Shown here: positions 29,718-64,000 of the stretch, piece by piece | Numbering within the stretch: position 1 is the first letter of the stretch | How the letters are laid out: every line of letters begins with the position of its first letter | Made by a program: the position numbers and the translations under genes | The notes under the pieces: model-generated | Seen by the model: the letters and a program-made list of their open reading frames with translations, nothing else | What the model was told of the DNA's origin: nothing | The model's database searches: none | Source of the DNA: Zygnema cylindricum | Lineage: Eukaryota > Streptophyta > Zygnematophyceae > Zygnematales > Zygnemataceae | Reading direction: 5' to 3' | Assembly (NCBI GenBank): GCA_037447655.1 | Contig: JBBHKE010000422.1 | Coordinates: 162,700 to 226,699, forward strand | DNA length: 64,000 nt

Positions 29718-30902
29718 TTACTCGTCTGAGGTTCCTCGAACGGGTGGTAGAGGAGTATGCCGTCGTCGATTAGGGAACATTGAATCAGGATTGCGGAATG
29801 GTTTAAGAAGGGAAACATGGAAAACATTGTGGATATGCGAGTCCGTCGGGATATCCAACTTGTAAGCCACGTCGCCCACACGGGAAAGAATTGTGAATGG
29901 GCGCGTGAACTTTGGTGCCAACTTCTTAGAAAGGGCACCCGGCAAGGAGAGGTTTGCCATATTAAGGCGAACCTTGTTCCCCACGCAGAAGAGGGTTTTC
30001 TTCCGGTGGGCGTCGGCCTGCGACTTTTGACGATCCTTAGCCATTTGGAGCGCCTTGGCCGCCTTTTCCAGGTTTCTTTGCAACGTTTTGGCAAATTCTA
30101 GAGTTGCCGGTGTTTGGCAGTCCGCTACCAATAAGTTTTGGGGAAGATTGGGTTGTCGTCCATTGAGGGAGAATGGCGAAGCATTTGTTGACGAGTGCAC
30201 TGCACTGTTGTATGCTACCTCGATTGCCGTTAAATGGTCCACCCAATTCGTTTGGTGCACCGAGAAAAAATCCCGCAACGCTTTCTCCAAAGTTCGATTC
30301 ACCCTTTCAGTCTGACCATCAATTTGAGGGTGGTAGGCTGTGGACATGGCCAGCTGCGTGCCACATAACGCAAATAGATTTTGCCAAAAGTGGCTCAGGA
30401 ATTTACGATCGCGGTCGCTGACGATCCTTTTTGGAAGTCCGTGATGGCGGAATATCTTCGAAAGAATATGGCCGCGATATCTTGTGCAGTAGCTGTGGTG
30501 GACATAGGTAGAAAAGGTGCCATTTTTCGTCAGGTAATCCACGACGACGAAGATTGAGTCGTAGCCCTCCTTCGTCCGGGGAAGGGCCATGATGAAATCC
30601 ATCGAGATCGCCTCCCAAGGAACAGATGGTATTGGAAGGGGTTGTAACAGACCTTGTTGCCCTGAATCCGATTTGTTCCTATTACACGAGTCACACGTCC
30701 GCACATATTCTGCAATGTCTCGAGTCATGTTTGGCCAATAATACGCCTCAGCGACACGTGCGGTTGTTTTATCCTGCCCAAAATGTCCACTGAGCGGCTC
30801 GTCGTGACTCATTTTTAAAATTGTGTGATGAAGTTCTGGATTTGTTGGCATGTAAAGTCGTGTTGTCTTACTCGGTCTGTACCGCCATATACCATTGGCG
30901 GT
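29718..30902 (-). pseudogene. Chromovirus integrase (element 2)
   Basis: HHCC part (MSHDEPLSGHFGQDKT, YVRTCDSCNRNK), core Asp residues in MDFIMALPRTKEGYD and IVSDRDRKFLSHFW, and Glu in QIDGQTERVNRTLEKALR. The stretch NGTFSTYVHHSYCTRYRGHI shows a local frameshift pair compared with element 1 (MAHFLPTSTTTTARDIANLF). A stop at about 30901 separates it from RNase H. Confidence 0.9.
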
Positions 30903-32135
30903 TCAAACGAGTACCTTCCGTTTGATGAGTTCCTTTAGTGCTTCATCGTCGTCGTAGGCGGCCTTTATCCGACTTAACCACTGTTCGTCCACCTGCACCG
31001 TACTGGTGACTGCGCTGAGTTTCGGATCTTGCGCTGCGGTCGACGCTGTGGTGTTCTCTTTCACAGATTCTCCATTCCCTTGCGGCGATGCTTGCGGTCG
31101 TTGCTCCGCTGCCGGCGCAGCGACGTCGGGTCTTCTTGACAGCGCATCCGCCGGGTTTGTTTTGCCCGGCTTATATTCTATAACAAGTTCCAGACCGAAG
31201 GTTTGCAGAAACGTCATCCAACGCACTTGTTTCTTAGACAACTTCGGCTGGGTTTGGAGATATTGTAAGGCGTGGTGATCCGTGATAACCGTGATCCGTT
31301 TCCCCTTAACGTAACACTTCCAAACCTCCAGTGCATTGAAGATAGCTATTGTCTCTTTCTCATGGGTGGCCCAGTTTAGCTCTGCTGCCTTTAGTTTTCG
31401 ACTGTCGTAAGCGATGGGTTGAAGGCCTTTTCCTTGATCCTGCATAAGGATCGCACCAATAGCCCTATCGCTAGCGTCGGGAATAATCGTCCAAGGTAAG
31501 TCCGGATCGGGAACAGCTAACACAGGGGCGGTAACCAACCGCTCCTTTAGCGTGTTAAAGGCTGCCCCTTGCGCCGCTTTCCAATCATAGGGCACATCAT
31601 TCTTGAGCAACTCCGTAAGCGGTGCAGCGATTTTTGCGAAACCTTCGACAAAACGTCGATAATAGGAGCACAGTCCTAGAAAGCTCCGTAACTCCGTGAT
31701 ATTTGCCGGCTGCGGCCACTCCTTAACGGTCTTTGTCTTGTTTGGATCCACTGCGATTCCGTCCCGGCTCACCACATGGCCTAAAAAATCAATCTTCTCT
31801 TTGAAGAAGTCACATTTACTTCTTTTTGCGTATAACTTATGCTCCCGAAGGACTTGGAGGACCGTCCATAAGTGCTTCATATGCTCCTCCTGCGTTCGGC
31901 TATACACCAGTATGTCGTCTAGGAAGATGATCACAAACGCGTCCAGATATTGCCGAAAGATGGAATTCATAAAATGCATAAAGGTCGTCGGTGCGTTAGT
32001 CAACCCGAACGGCATTACCCGAAATTGGAAATGACCGTATCGAGTTCTGAACGCCGTCTTCTCCACATCCTCCTTGGCAATTCTGATGTGGTGGTAGCCG
32101 CTCCGCAAGTCTATTTTCGAAAAAATATTTGGCAC
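30903..32135 (-). pseudogene. Chromovirus reverse transcriptase core and RNase H (element 2)
   Basis: This is an open frame of 410 codons with RT motifs [33 protein letters not shown] and catalytic [12 protein letters not shown]. The connection domain is [19 protein letters not shown]. RNase H has [36 protein letters not shown] and [12 protein letters not shown], and the end is [12 protein letters not shown]. This half is better preserved than element 1. A frameshift near 32130 detaches it from the upstream gag-protease frame. Confidence 0.92.
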
Positions 32136-33880
32136 CTCGAAGTCGATCCAACAATTCGTCTATCCTCGGTAGAGGGTACGCATTCTTCACCGTTAATTTG
32201 TTCAATGCTCGGTAGTCTACACACATACGGAAACCTCCATCTTTGTTGTTCACAAAGAGAACAGGGGCTCCATACGGTGACTTGCTTGGTTCGATTGCTC
32301 CGGCTTCGACCAACTCCGCGAGTTGCCTTTTCAATTCGTCCAACTCGGTGTAGCTCATCTTGTACATCCGATTAGCCGGGGGTACCGGTCCAGGAACAAG
32401 CTCTATCCTATGGTCTACTTCGCGCTTCGGAGGTAATCCTTCGGGGAGCTTCGGGGGAAATACATCTGCGTACTCCTCGAGAAGTTTTGTCACGACTTCC
32501 GGGGCCTCTCCGGAAGTCTTTCCAATATCGTCACTTTCTTTGGAGTCGAAGTCGGGGTCCTTCTTCTTCCATTCTTCCGGGATCTCCTCCTTCGCCTCCT
32601 CCATCGGCAAGACAACCGCCATACCAATCGTTTCGCCTTTCCTGAGTGCCCTCTTAAGCTGTAAGGCCGAAAGCAGGCGTCCCTCTTCCGCTCCCTTACC
32701 AGCCGCTCCCGCTTTTACCTCGAACTCTTCTTCACCTTTCTTCACTCTCATGGCGCCACTTCTCCAATGAATTGTCGGATTCCATTTTTGTAGCCAGGGC
32801 TTCCCCAAGATTACCTCATGGTCCCCAAGAGGTAATACATGAAGCGTGTCGTACCATCGGAATTTCCCAATGCCGACGCGTAACCTCGGGGTACGATGGG
32901 TAATGGATAAGGAACTTCCGTCGGCCAATTGTACCGACTGATGATCATTTAGTACCACAAGAGGAAGTTTCAACCTTTTCACCGTCGCCTCGTTAATGAA
33001 GTTCCCCGATGCTCCGGAGTCCACCATGAAGTTAGCTGCACTTACTCCTATTTGACCCCGAAATATCAAAGGGTCTCCTCCTTCACCGGCTAACCTCATA
33101 ACGGTAATTTTTCCCTTTTTGGGACCTTTCCGTTTTGGACACTCTCGAGCCATATGATCTGGAGAACCGCACTGGAAGCATAGGCCATTTTGCCTCCTCC
33201 GCTGGATTTCCTCGGGGGATAAGTCATTGGTCTTGGTCTTGGTAGGTTTCTTCTTTCTCGGCAGGACATTGACCACTTCCATATCCTCATTAATTGCGCC
33301 GAGCTCCATGGGGGTTGGACCTTTGTCTCGTCGGTTTCCTCCGCTACTGCTCGACCCATAGTGATAAGGTCTCCGGAGGTTAAAGTCGACCGAATCGGTC
33401 CGCTCTGCAAACTGGATGATTGCTGAGAGAGGAGGAGTCGTGCTTTCCCGAGCAAGCCATTGTTCCACATCTTTACGACTAGACGACTTAAGCCCCTTCA
33501 CGAAGCGATCCACGGCTTCATCCTCCGTCATCGTAGGTATTTGAACTTTACACTCCAAGAACCGATGCGTAAACTCCATCACTGAAGTTTGTTCCTTCAA
33601 TACTGCGATCTTATCTCTCGCCGCCTTCATCGTGTTGACTGGCTGCCAAGTGTCATCGAGGAGTTGAACGAAGAGCGCCCAGACGGTCGGTAACTCATCG
33701 TCCTCAACCAATGTTCTCCACCAAGCTCCCGCTGCCCCTTTAAGAAGACCACCCGCGTAGTGAATCTTCTCACGATCCGATAGGCTAGGAAAATTCTCGA
33801 GATAGTTCGCCACGGAGAATAGCCATGAGTCAAGGTTCTTGTGTCTTGCAGGGTCAAACTCATCGGGAAGCCTTAATTTC
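32130..33880 (-). pseudogene. Chromovirus gag, protease and RT N-part (element 2)
   Basis: A continuous frame: Gag ([20 protein letters not shown]), knuckle [19 protein letters not shown], protease [15 protein letters not shown] and [20 protein letters not shown], linker, and RT start ([33 protein letters not shown]). The uninterrupted 'aagaggaagtttcaacc' near 32965 is the empty-site counterpart of the nested insertion in element 1. A frameshift after LRGAKYF (about 32130) ends it. Confidence 0.92.
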
Positions 33881-34064
33881 GGTCTCCTGGAGTCTCTCTC
33901 TATGCCTCCATGAGGTTGTTCCTTAGAAGAGACTCCAAGGCTGCAACGGTGTTACTTAGCTGCGCGTTCTATAATCTCACACTTTCCAACTCCCTGAGAA
34001 CTTGCGCCAACATTTCTGTAGTGGATACGCCGTGTTCATCCATGCTGTCGAGTCACGAGTAACA
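33881..34064 (-). other. Chromovirus leader (element 2)
   Basis: This is the 5' leader between the PBS and the gag frame. Near its start is ATG (MDEHGVSTTEML), but that frame meets a stop after VRL in both elements, out of phase with gag. The true gag start is unresolved; a frameshift or a non-AUG start is possible. Confidence 0.6.
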
Positions 34065-34076
34065 GCTCCGATACCA
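34065..34076 (-). other. Gypsy primer-binding site
   Basis: TGGTATCGGAGC in element orientation lies one base inside the LTR end. It differs at one position from the classical initiator tRNA-Met PBS TGGTATCAGAGC. Confidence 0.85.
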
Positions 34077-34077
34077 G

Positions 34078-34569
34078 TGTAAAAGAGGCAATATTACACC
34101 AGAACACGTCACAGTGCACAGCGAAAAACACCGAGGATCTTCCCGTAGCAACAACAGGAGCACACCGAACTCACAGACAAGGTTGCGCTTTATTACTTAA
34201 ATGAGAGTACAAGGTTGCGCTAACTGTATAGGTCTACTTGAGGTGTCATTCACTAGGTCTTACTCGACTATTTAAACTAACTAACTGCTAGTCAACCTAG
34301 TACTATACAACTGTACACGTGGACCTTCACGGTCAACCGAGATCTATCTTAAACTTCCTTCTACAACTATACAGCTCAATCTACATTCTGCGGCGTTGCT
34401 ATGCTGCGCTGCTACGCTGCTGCGCTACTAAGTTGCTACGCCGCTAAGTTGCTATGCTGCTACGCTGCTATGTTGCGCTGGTCTGGAATCGCAACTGCGC
34501 TGCTCTGAAATCGTAACTATAGCAGCCTAGCCCTAACCACTAAGTACCCAATTCTATAACCCTGTTACA
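34078..34569 (-). repeat. Gypsy LTR, right (element 5' end)
   Basis: This 492-bp LTR is TGTAACAGGG...CTTTTACA in element orientation. It is followed on its outer side by the target duplication ACGTC. Confidence 0.92.
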
Positions 34570-34669
34570 ACGTCTTTTGATGACACGTGGCGGAGCATCA
34601 GTGAAAAGCAGAGTCTCGGAGGAGCATCAGGATGAGTTTAAGTGTGATAGACGTCCTCATCATGATTAT

Positions 34670-34960
34670 GTCGTACCTTAACCGTACAGAATGTACCACG
34701 AAACCTGTACCTTTTATGTACGGTACAGTCTGCTGATTAATGTTGTACAACAGTAGATAGGGGTTTAGAGAAGAGTTTAGGACTTATCAATTTTGTAGGT
34801 AGCCGCCTCTCTCCTAGGATGATTTTGTACAAATATGCATTTCGCCTTTTGATAATTAATCGCTTGTTTGGGCGTTTTCAGATATTTCTTCTCTTCTGGG
34901 CTAAATCGAGTCTAGACTACACACGGGTACAATATTTGATATAATTTGTCTGCCAGGGTG
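34670..34960 (+). repeat. Decayed copia-type LTR piece 1
   Basis: Blocks of the copia LTR family (paired 'gtaccttttatgtacggtac' repeats, 'gtttagagaagagtttagga', 'ctgccagggtgg') occur in the order seen in the array LTRs, without recognisable ends. Confidence 0.6.
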
Positions 34961-35329
34961 GAAGTGGTTCATACACAAAGAAGACCATTGAAAATTCACT
35001 AGAGGTTTCATACACAAAGGAGATTTATGTGATCCAATGGGGGACAAAAAATTACAAAGCACATTTTAAAAAACCGTCAAAAAGGAAAGAGGGAGATAAA
35101 CATAGGTAGGTTCGAGAGATAAGGGAGGAGGAAAGAGAGGCGGAGGCAATGTAGAGGGAAATGGAGGGACGCCACATATGACGAGGGAGAAGAAGACGCC
35201 ACATGTGATTGCAAATCCCTTAAAGTGAAATGAAGGCGGCGGCGGTATTTTTGCCTGCTTTATTGTGAAATGAATGTAATTTGCGTGTTTGCCAAAATGA
35301 CGACACAACGTTAAATCGTTTTAAAAAAA
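34961..35329. other. No recognised feature
   Basis: Mixed sequence with an A/G-rich centre (35090-35170) and two near-identical 'cgccacat.tga' stretches. Neither strand has a supported gene. Confidence 0.5.
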
Positions 35330-35850
35330 AATGGTTGGATGTGATTTGTCCATAAAATGATCCATTTTTTTGTGGATAGTCTGCATTTGGCGTTACTTCG
35401 ACCCAAACATCACCAATGTTGAAACGTGTGCTTTCTTTATGTATTTTATAGGTCACTTATCTTTGAAACAAAATGTGTTAGAAAGCAGCTCGGATCCAGC
35501 CTCTCTTTTTCTGATCTCTATACTTGATGTAGTCACTGATGATCGGAAAGAGAGAGATATAGATCCATGGCTGCTTGAGAGGACATAAGACAGTCTAAAT
35601 AGATTGTACCAAAAAGGTTATGGACCAGCTTGGCATTGATCATGGTCCCTAGAGTTTGTCGAAATTGTCTACAGCCTTTTCCTATAGTCTATGACCTTTA
35701 CAACGATATATAGGGTTCGTTAACTACTTAAAAAATTACATAACGGTTAAACCGATTAGCTAGAGGTACGAGGAATAGTACATAGAAAGAGTAAAAACAT
35801 TTCGTATGTACGTCGGTATCGCACTAAACAAATAAATCGGACATTTTTTT
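35330..35850. repeat. Decayed LTR-like repeat (copy 3)
   Basis: Related to 11061-11600 and 14433-14972 ('gtagtcactgatgatcggaa', 'tatatagggttcgttaacta', 'aaaccgattagctagaggta'), with much drift. Confidence 0.6.
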
Positions 35851-36140
35851 TTGACAGCTACCTTCTTGTACGGTACAATCCTATGATTGATGTTGTACTT
35901 CAGTATAGAGCGGTTTAGTGAAGAGTTAAGACTTAGTCATTTTTGTTAAATAACCGCCTCTCTCCCAGAAAGCTTCTATAGCAATAGGCATTTTTGCCTC
36001 TTCATAATTAATCGCCTGGTTGGGCGGTTTTTAGCAATTCTTTTTGCTTCGGACTCACGGGAGTCCAAACTACACAAGGGTGTAGTCGTTCAGATTCATT
36101 GTCTGCCAAAGTGGCAGTTGTGTCTATTGTAAGGGACTTT
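35851..36140 (+). repeat. Decayed copia-type LTR piece 2
   Basis: Same block order as 34670-34960: 'cttgtacggtacaatc', 'gaagagttaagacttagtca', 'caattctttttgcttcggac', 'cacaagggtgtagtcgttca'. The last two blocks also match the U5 side of LTR1. Confidence 0.65.
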
Positions 36141-36620
36141 TTAGCCATGTTGTATAATGTCCGTACAGAAAGTACACTGGCAGCTGTACCTTTCTGTACG
36201 GCACAGTTATATGATTGGTGCCGTACGTCAGTAGATAGAGTTTTAGAGAGAGATAGGACTTAGAAAAACTTGATAGATAGGACCCTCTCTCTTAAAGAGC
36301 TTATGTACAAAAGGTCAACTTTGACCCTCCATAACTTATTGCTCAGGGGAGCAAATTCAAAGAATCTTTTTGCTATCGACTTAGGGGAGTCTTGCCTTCA
36401 CAGGGTTGAAGGTGGTCAGAGTTTTTGTCTGCCAGGGCGACAGTCATTCTTGTAGAAACACAAAGGGGTCAAGGTTATCCTAGAGGCTGCTTCTTGCAAG
36501 CTGTCCATTCTGAGGACCTATGGAGGTCTCAGAGTTTCATCTCAGAAGTGTGTTACATCGTGTACTCCCTTCACTGTCCGCTGTCACACTAAATCTCGTA
36601 TATATTGAACATGACTTCAA
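36141..36620 (+). repeat. Decayed copia-type LTR piece 3
   Basis: The best preserved of the three pieces: 'taacttattgctcaggggag', 'ctttttgctatcgacttagg' and 'gccagggcgacagtcattct' align with the region about 21430-21545 of LTR1. The end is not defined. Confidence 0.65.
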
Positions 36621-38400
36621 TAAAATAAACTAAGTACCAAGAAGACACCCCCCACACATATGAGGCTTAGTGAGGACTAAAGCTTTCAAAACAACAATAG
36701 TTACTTAAGCGTGTACCAATTTTATACGCTAACAATGCCCGTGACGGCTATCAACGTCTACCATATGTGATGACGCACATAATTCTTTGTAGTTGCTTAT
36801 GACGTCGCATGAGTTTTCGTGACATTTTAGACGCACCGCCTTCCAGCATGTGTCGTTTCATGGTTGAAGAAAATGCATTTTGCCTTTGAGTCGCTTCTCT
36901 GCTCGACGTGAAATTGTATCAGAATCTTGAGAGCCCTGGCGAAATAAAATCCGTACCCGACGCAAAAGGACAAAACTTAACAAGTTGTGTACTTTGCCTC
37001 GTCATACGTGAACGCAAACGGACAATATATAACGAATAGTGTACCTTTGCCGTCGATTGAATTTGTTTGAAATTTTTGTAAATTTTTTTACACGTGCTAA
37101 TACGTGTTCCTATTTGTGCTTTGAAAATACTTTGCTTTAAAACACATTGTCCCTGTTTTTTAAAGAAAAATCTGAAGATGACGTTTTTTTCGTGGCCGTG
37201 GGTCAAAGAACACAAGACGACAACATGTAGTACATCCTAAATTCGATGTTGACGCAAAATGTATTTCTCCTTCTTTCTATTTCTTTGTACGGTTGAAACT
37301 TACGCGGTAAGGCTCTAAGTTTTTCAAGAAAACGACAGAAAAAAACCTTTACTTTGGTACATGGAGATGCACCCTTCGTAACAGTGATTTTTTCGTAAGG
37401 TTAAAGTTTTTCTCGTTCGTGATTGAATTTTGGGGGAAAACGACATAGAATAGTCGATACTTTAATACATGGGGACACGGCCTTAGGGTATTTTTCGCAT
37501 GTAACTGAAAGTTAGTCTTGCTACTTTGTTTTTTATTGAAGATTCTCCGTACAGCTTTCAGAGCATTCGGATGTAAACGCAAATAACTTGTCACTTAAAA
37601 AAGTGACTACGTAGACGTGTACTAAAATTTGTGACCGATGAAGTGGCACATTAAATGAGGCAAAACTTCCACTCACCTTCAATTTGAGGCGTTTCTCCGC
37701 ACGCTGTACAATTTTTGTGACTTCGTAATATCCGTACGCCACATTGTCGACGTGTCAAAACCCTAAAATACCTTTGGATGTCGCACAGAATTTGCGGTTT
37801 CGTTTATAGTCTTCCCACTTGCCGACAGGTGGGCAATATTTTTCATACCCCGTATGTGTGAAGACACTTGTTTTTGAGAGAGACGGTCCCCGTACGGATC
37901 AGCGCACGCAAAACGTTACGCATAGGTTGGAAACGTGTAATGTGTTTTTTTTTTGGTACTCCGCTGACAAAAATTGTTAAATACTTCAGACACGTGCGAC
38001 AGTGTCTGACTATTCGCTCACCTTATTATAATTTATTTAAAATCACCTCACGAGGTGATTTGATGTAAAGTTTGAACATGTGTTGAAAGGACTCGAAAGT
38101 GGGTCAAAATGCGCTAAACGACAAATTGAATCGCGCTAGACGACAAACTACTTTACGTATGAAGTTTCAGGGAAACGCATTTTGTACGGTAGTAATTTCA
38201 ATTTTTAGTACGGCTACGGATTTTCTCGTTTTTTTCTAAGTTATGGAGGAAAACGACAGAAAATATCTGTAACTTTAGCACATGCGAAAATGCCCTTACC
38301 CATGACATGCACCCGGTTAAAACTTTAGCGTTTCATATCGGCATTGAACAAGAGGGCGATACTATCGGCACCCGATGTGAGGAGAAATTCTTTGCCCTTT
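36621..38400. repeat. Old dispersed repeat, partly shared with the hAT-like element
   Basis: Bases 37080-37390 match 8290-8590 in inverted orientation ('gaagatgacgttttt', 'gatgttgacgcaaaatgta', 'cggttgaaacttacgcg'). A block around 'ggaaaacgacagaaaa...acatg.gga..' recurs loosely at about 37330, 37430 and 38250. No hAT termini were found here, so the shared part is probably an independent repeat or an older relative. No coding content is credible. Confidence 0.5.
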
Positions 38401-38618
38401 TAAAGTAAAAATACGTGGATGCCTGCTAAGCCTTTGTTAGTACGGTAAATTCCAGCATGGCAAAGCAGCCGTACGTTGCGGTTAGGAAGTTAGGAACCAT
38501 CGGATTAACAAATTTAAAAAAAAGATTTAGAACGGTACTGAATCTTGGAACATTTTGGCCCTGCGGGACCTCGGAGGAGTCCACGTCGCCCCCCGCCTCC
38601 CGTCATATCCGCGCGATC

Positions 38619-38742
38619 GTAAGTTTAGTATTTATTTCTGCTCTATTTTTTTTTTTTTTTGATCTACTGTAACCATCATCCGTGAAAGAAACTTCCACGT
38701 GTCTTTTTGTCGAGAAAACCTTCTGACGTGGCGATTGCGCAG
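38619..38742 (+). promoter_or_regulatory. Possible 5' UTR intron and promoter-proximal elements of LRR gene
   Basis: GATC|GTAAGTTTAG at 38615-38628 is a strong donor, and TTGCGCAG at 38735-38742 is a good acceptor two bases before the LRR gene ATG. If used, this is a 124-bp leader intron. Within it are a G-box CACGTG (38696-38701) and TGACGTGG (38724-38731), elements bound by bZIP/bHLH factors in plants. These would be promoter elements instead if transcription starts inside. Which reading is right is unresolved. Confidence 0.35.
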
Positions 38743-38744
38743 CC

Positions 38745-62809
<24,065 letters not shown>

Positions 62810-63309
62810 GTAAGCTTAAACGCTACACAAAGCCTATTTCCATTTTTGAATTGAGTTAGAATGTCATCCAAAACTCTGCTTGGTGTCAATGAATGCAATG
62901 GTAGCATTATTATTTTTTGTACTGTACTTTTTTTATGTTTTTAACTATATTTTACCAGAAAAATAATTTGCTTAATGTTAAACTTTTTTAAAGCTTTTTC
63001 AATTTACAAACAACACAGTTTATAGGATGTTAAGGGAAAGGGAGAGGGGTTGGGGATCGAAAAGGGGAGGGAGAAAAAGGGAAAGGGAAGAAAAACTTGA
63101 GGGAAAGAAAGAGAGTTGGAGAGGGGGGTACTGACGCCCTTAGCACCATAGTCATTGTGGATGGGAAGCTTAATCCCACACCCTCTTCCCTTTCCCCAAA
63201 TTCCCCCCTCTCCCACAATCATAGCGTGTGATAGGGAAGCTTACTCTCACCCATTCCCCCAACAATCTTTAATGTGATACGGAAACTTTCCCTCACCACT
63301 TCCCCAAAA

Positions 63310-64000
63310 ATGTTTGACTACGTGTTTATTTTGCCGCTTTCAAAAAACTTCAAACTCATATACTTATCGCTGCATTTATGTTTTCACGTTTTTTTTTCGC
63401 ATTTTTAAACTTTTTTTATTTCTTTTTTGTTGTGATTTAATTTTGTTTTTGCTCTGTCTATATTTGGTTTTTTCATTAACAGTTGATTTTTTCTTGGTTT
63501 CATTTTGTTTTCATTCCGTTTCATTCTATTTTAATTCTGTTTTCTTTCTGTTTTCTTTATGTTTTCATTATTTGTTTATATGGTTTTAATTGTGTTTATT
63601 ATCATTTCATTTTATTGTAAACTATTTTTGCTTAGTTTTTATTTAGTTTTTATCTTGTTTTTTATTTTGTTCCGATTATTTTTTTCAAAATTTTTGTTAT
63701 CTTATATTTTATGTTTTACTTTTTTTTTTTATGGGTTTTTTACTAAATAATCTTTTTTATTATGCTTTTCTACTTCTTGCTATTTTTTGTTCTATATCAT
63801 TTCATTTCATGTTATATTTTTTTTGTATTCATTTTTTTTTGTTTTTGTTTTTTGTTTTGTTATTTTTTTTCTGTTATTTTTTTTTTTTTTTCTCAACTTG
63901 TTTTTTCTTTTTTCTTGTTTTTTACCTTGTTTTTTTTTCTGTTTTTGTTCTTTTCTTATGCCATCTTTATTCATTTTTTTATCATGTTTATTTGCTATTT
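63310..64000 (+). repeat. T-rich block, intron 6 start
   Basis: The same sense-strand T-rich composition begins again after the post-exon segment of exon 6. No gene. Confidence 0.75.

Larger units (their letters stand above)
14973..34569 (-). mobile_element. Composite Ty3/gypsy chromovirus dimer
   Basis: Outer LTRs (14973-15472 and 34078-34569) are flanked by the 5-bp duplication ACGTC (14968-14972 and 34570-34574), so the whole block behaves as one insertion. Reading right to left: LTR, tRNA-iMet-type PBS, gag-PR-RT-RNase H-IN-chromodomain of element 2, a junction near 29021, leader-gag-PR (broken by the nested array 20687-27940), RT-RNase H-IN-chromodomain and C-terminal tail of element 1, PPT, LTR. 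The central LTR is missing. Both halves carry stops and frameshifts, and the LTRs differ at roughly 8 percent of the first 110 bases compared by eye. The element is dead and fairly old. Confidence 0.92.

Noticed and set aside
38457-38672. Upstream coding exon of the LRR gene (frame starting MAKQPYVAV)
   Set aside because: Joining its good donor to the acceptor before the LRR ATG gives a stop within a few codons; at most it is untranslated leader.

Overview
The window is eukaryotic nuclear DNA, almost certainly from the green-plant (streptophyte) lineage. The evidence is an SnRK1 subunit of the plant-specific beta-gamma type (SNF4: carbohydrate-binding module plus CBS domains), a plant-type LRR receptor gene built of 72-bp phase-2 exons, and chromodomain Ty3/gypsy and Ty1/copia retroelements. 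Giant introns and heavy low-complexity content would suit a large-genome charophyte such as Chara, but that is inference. Only two host genes can be supported, and both run off the window.

Layout. Positions 1-7020 (minus strand): six exons of SNF4, with its 3' part beyond base 1. Its introns are low-complexity CT/GA DNA and minisatellites. Positions 7350-8612: a 1.26-kb hAT-like non-autonomous element with 8-bp target duplications. Positions 8.6-15 kb: two related, decayed copia gag/LTR copies in minus orientation, about 3.4 kb apart and separated by a 10-N assembly gap; this may be a false duplication. Positions 14973-34569: one composite Ty3/gypsy chromovirus (minus strand, target duplication ACGTC). 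It is a head-to-tail dimer that lost its central LTR. Its first half is split by a young nested copia-type array (20687-27935, target duplication GTTTC) of three near-identical LTRs and two gag-containing internal regions. Positions 34.6-38.5 kb: decayed LTR pieces and an old repeat.

Positions 38745 to beyond 64000 (plus strand): an LRR receptor-like gene. It has a signal-peptide exon, an N-terminal cap exon, and four LRR exons of exactly 72 bp each, all in phase 2 and separated by introns of about 7.4-7.6 kb. The last three LRR exons lie in three copies of a 7.4-7.7-kb duplicated unit, so the gene appears to have grown by duplicating whole exon-plus-giant-intron modules. The introns are strongly T-rich on the sense strand and hold a solo LTR, a 1.1-kb foldback element, (TA)n tracts and dispersed 50-60-bp repeats.

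The most notable observations are the modular LRR exon expansion, the long uncharacterised C-terminal extension of the chromovirus Pol, the copia-type ORF that keeps in-frame pol fragments after large deletions, the gag start codon exactly 20 nt inside the LTR, and the antisense tRNA-like module in those LTRs.
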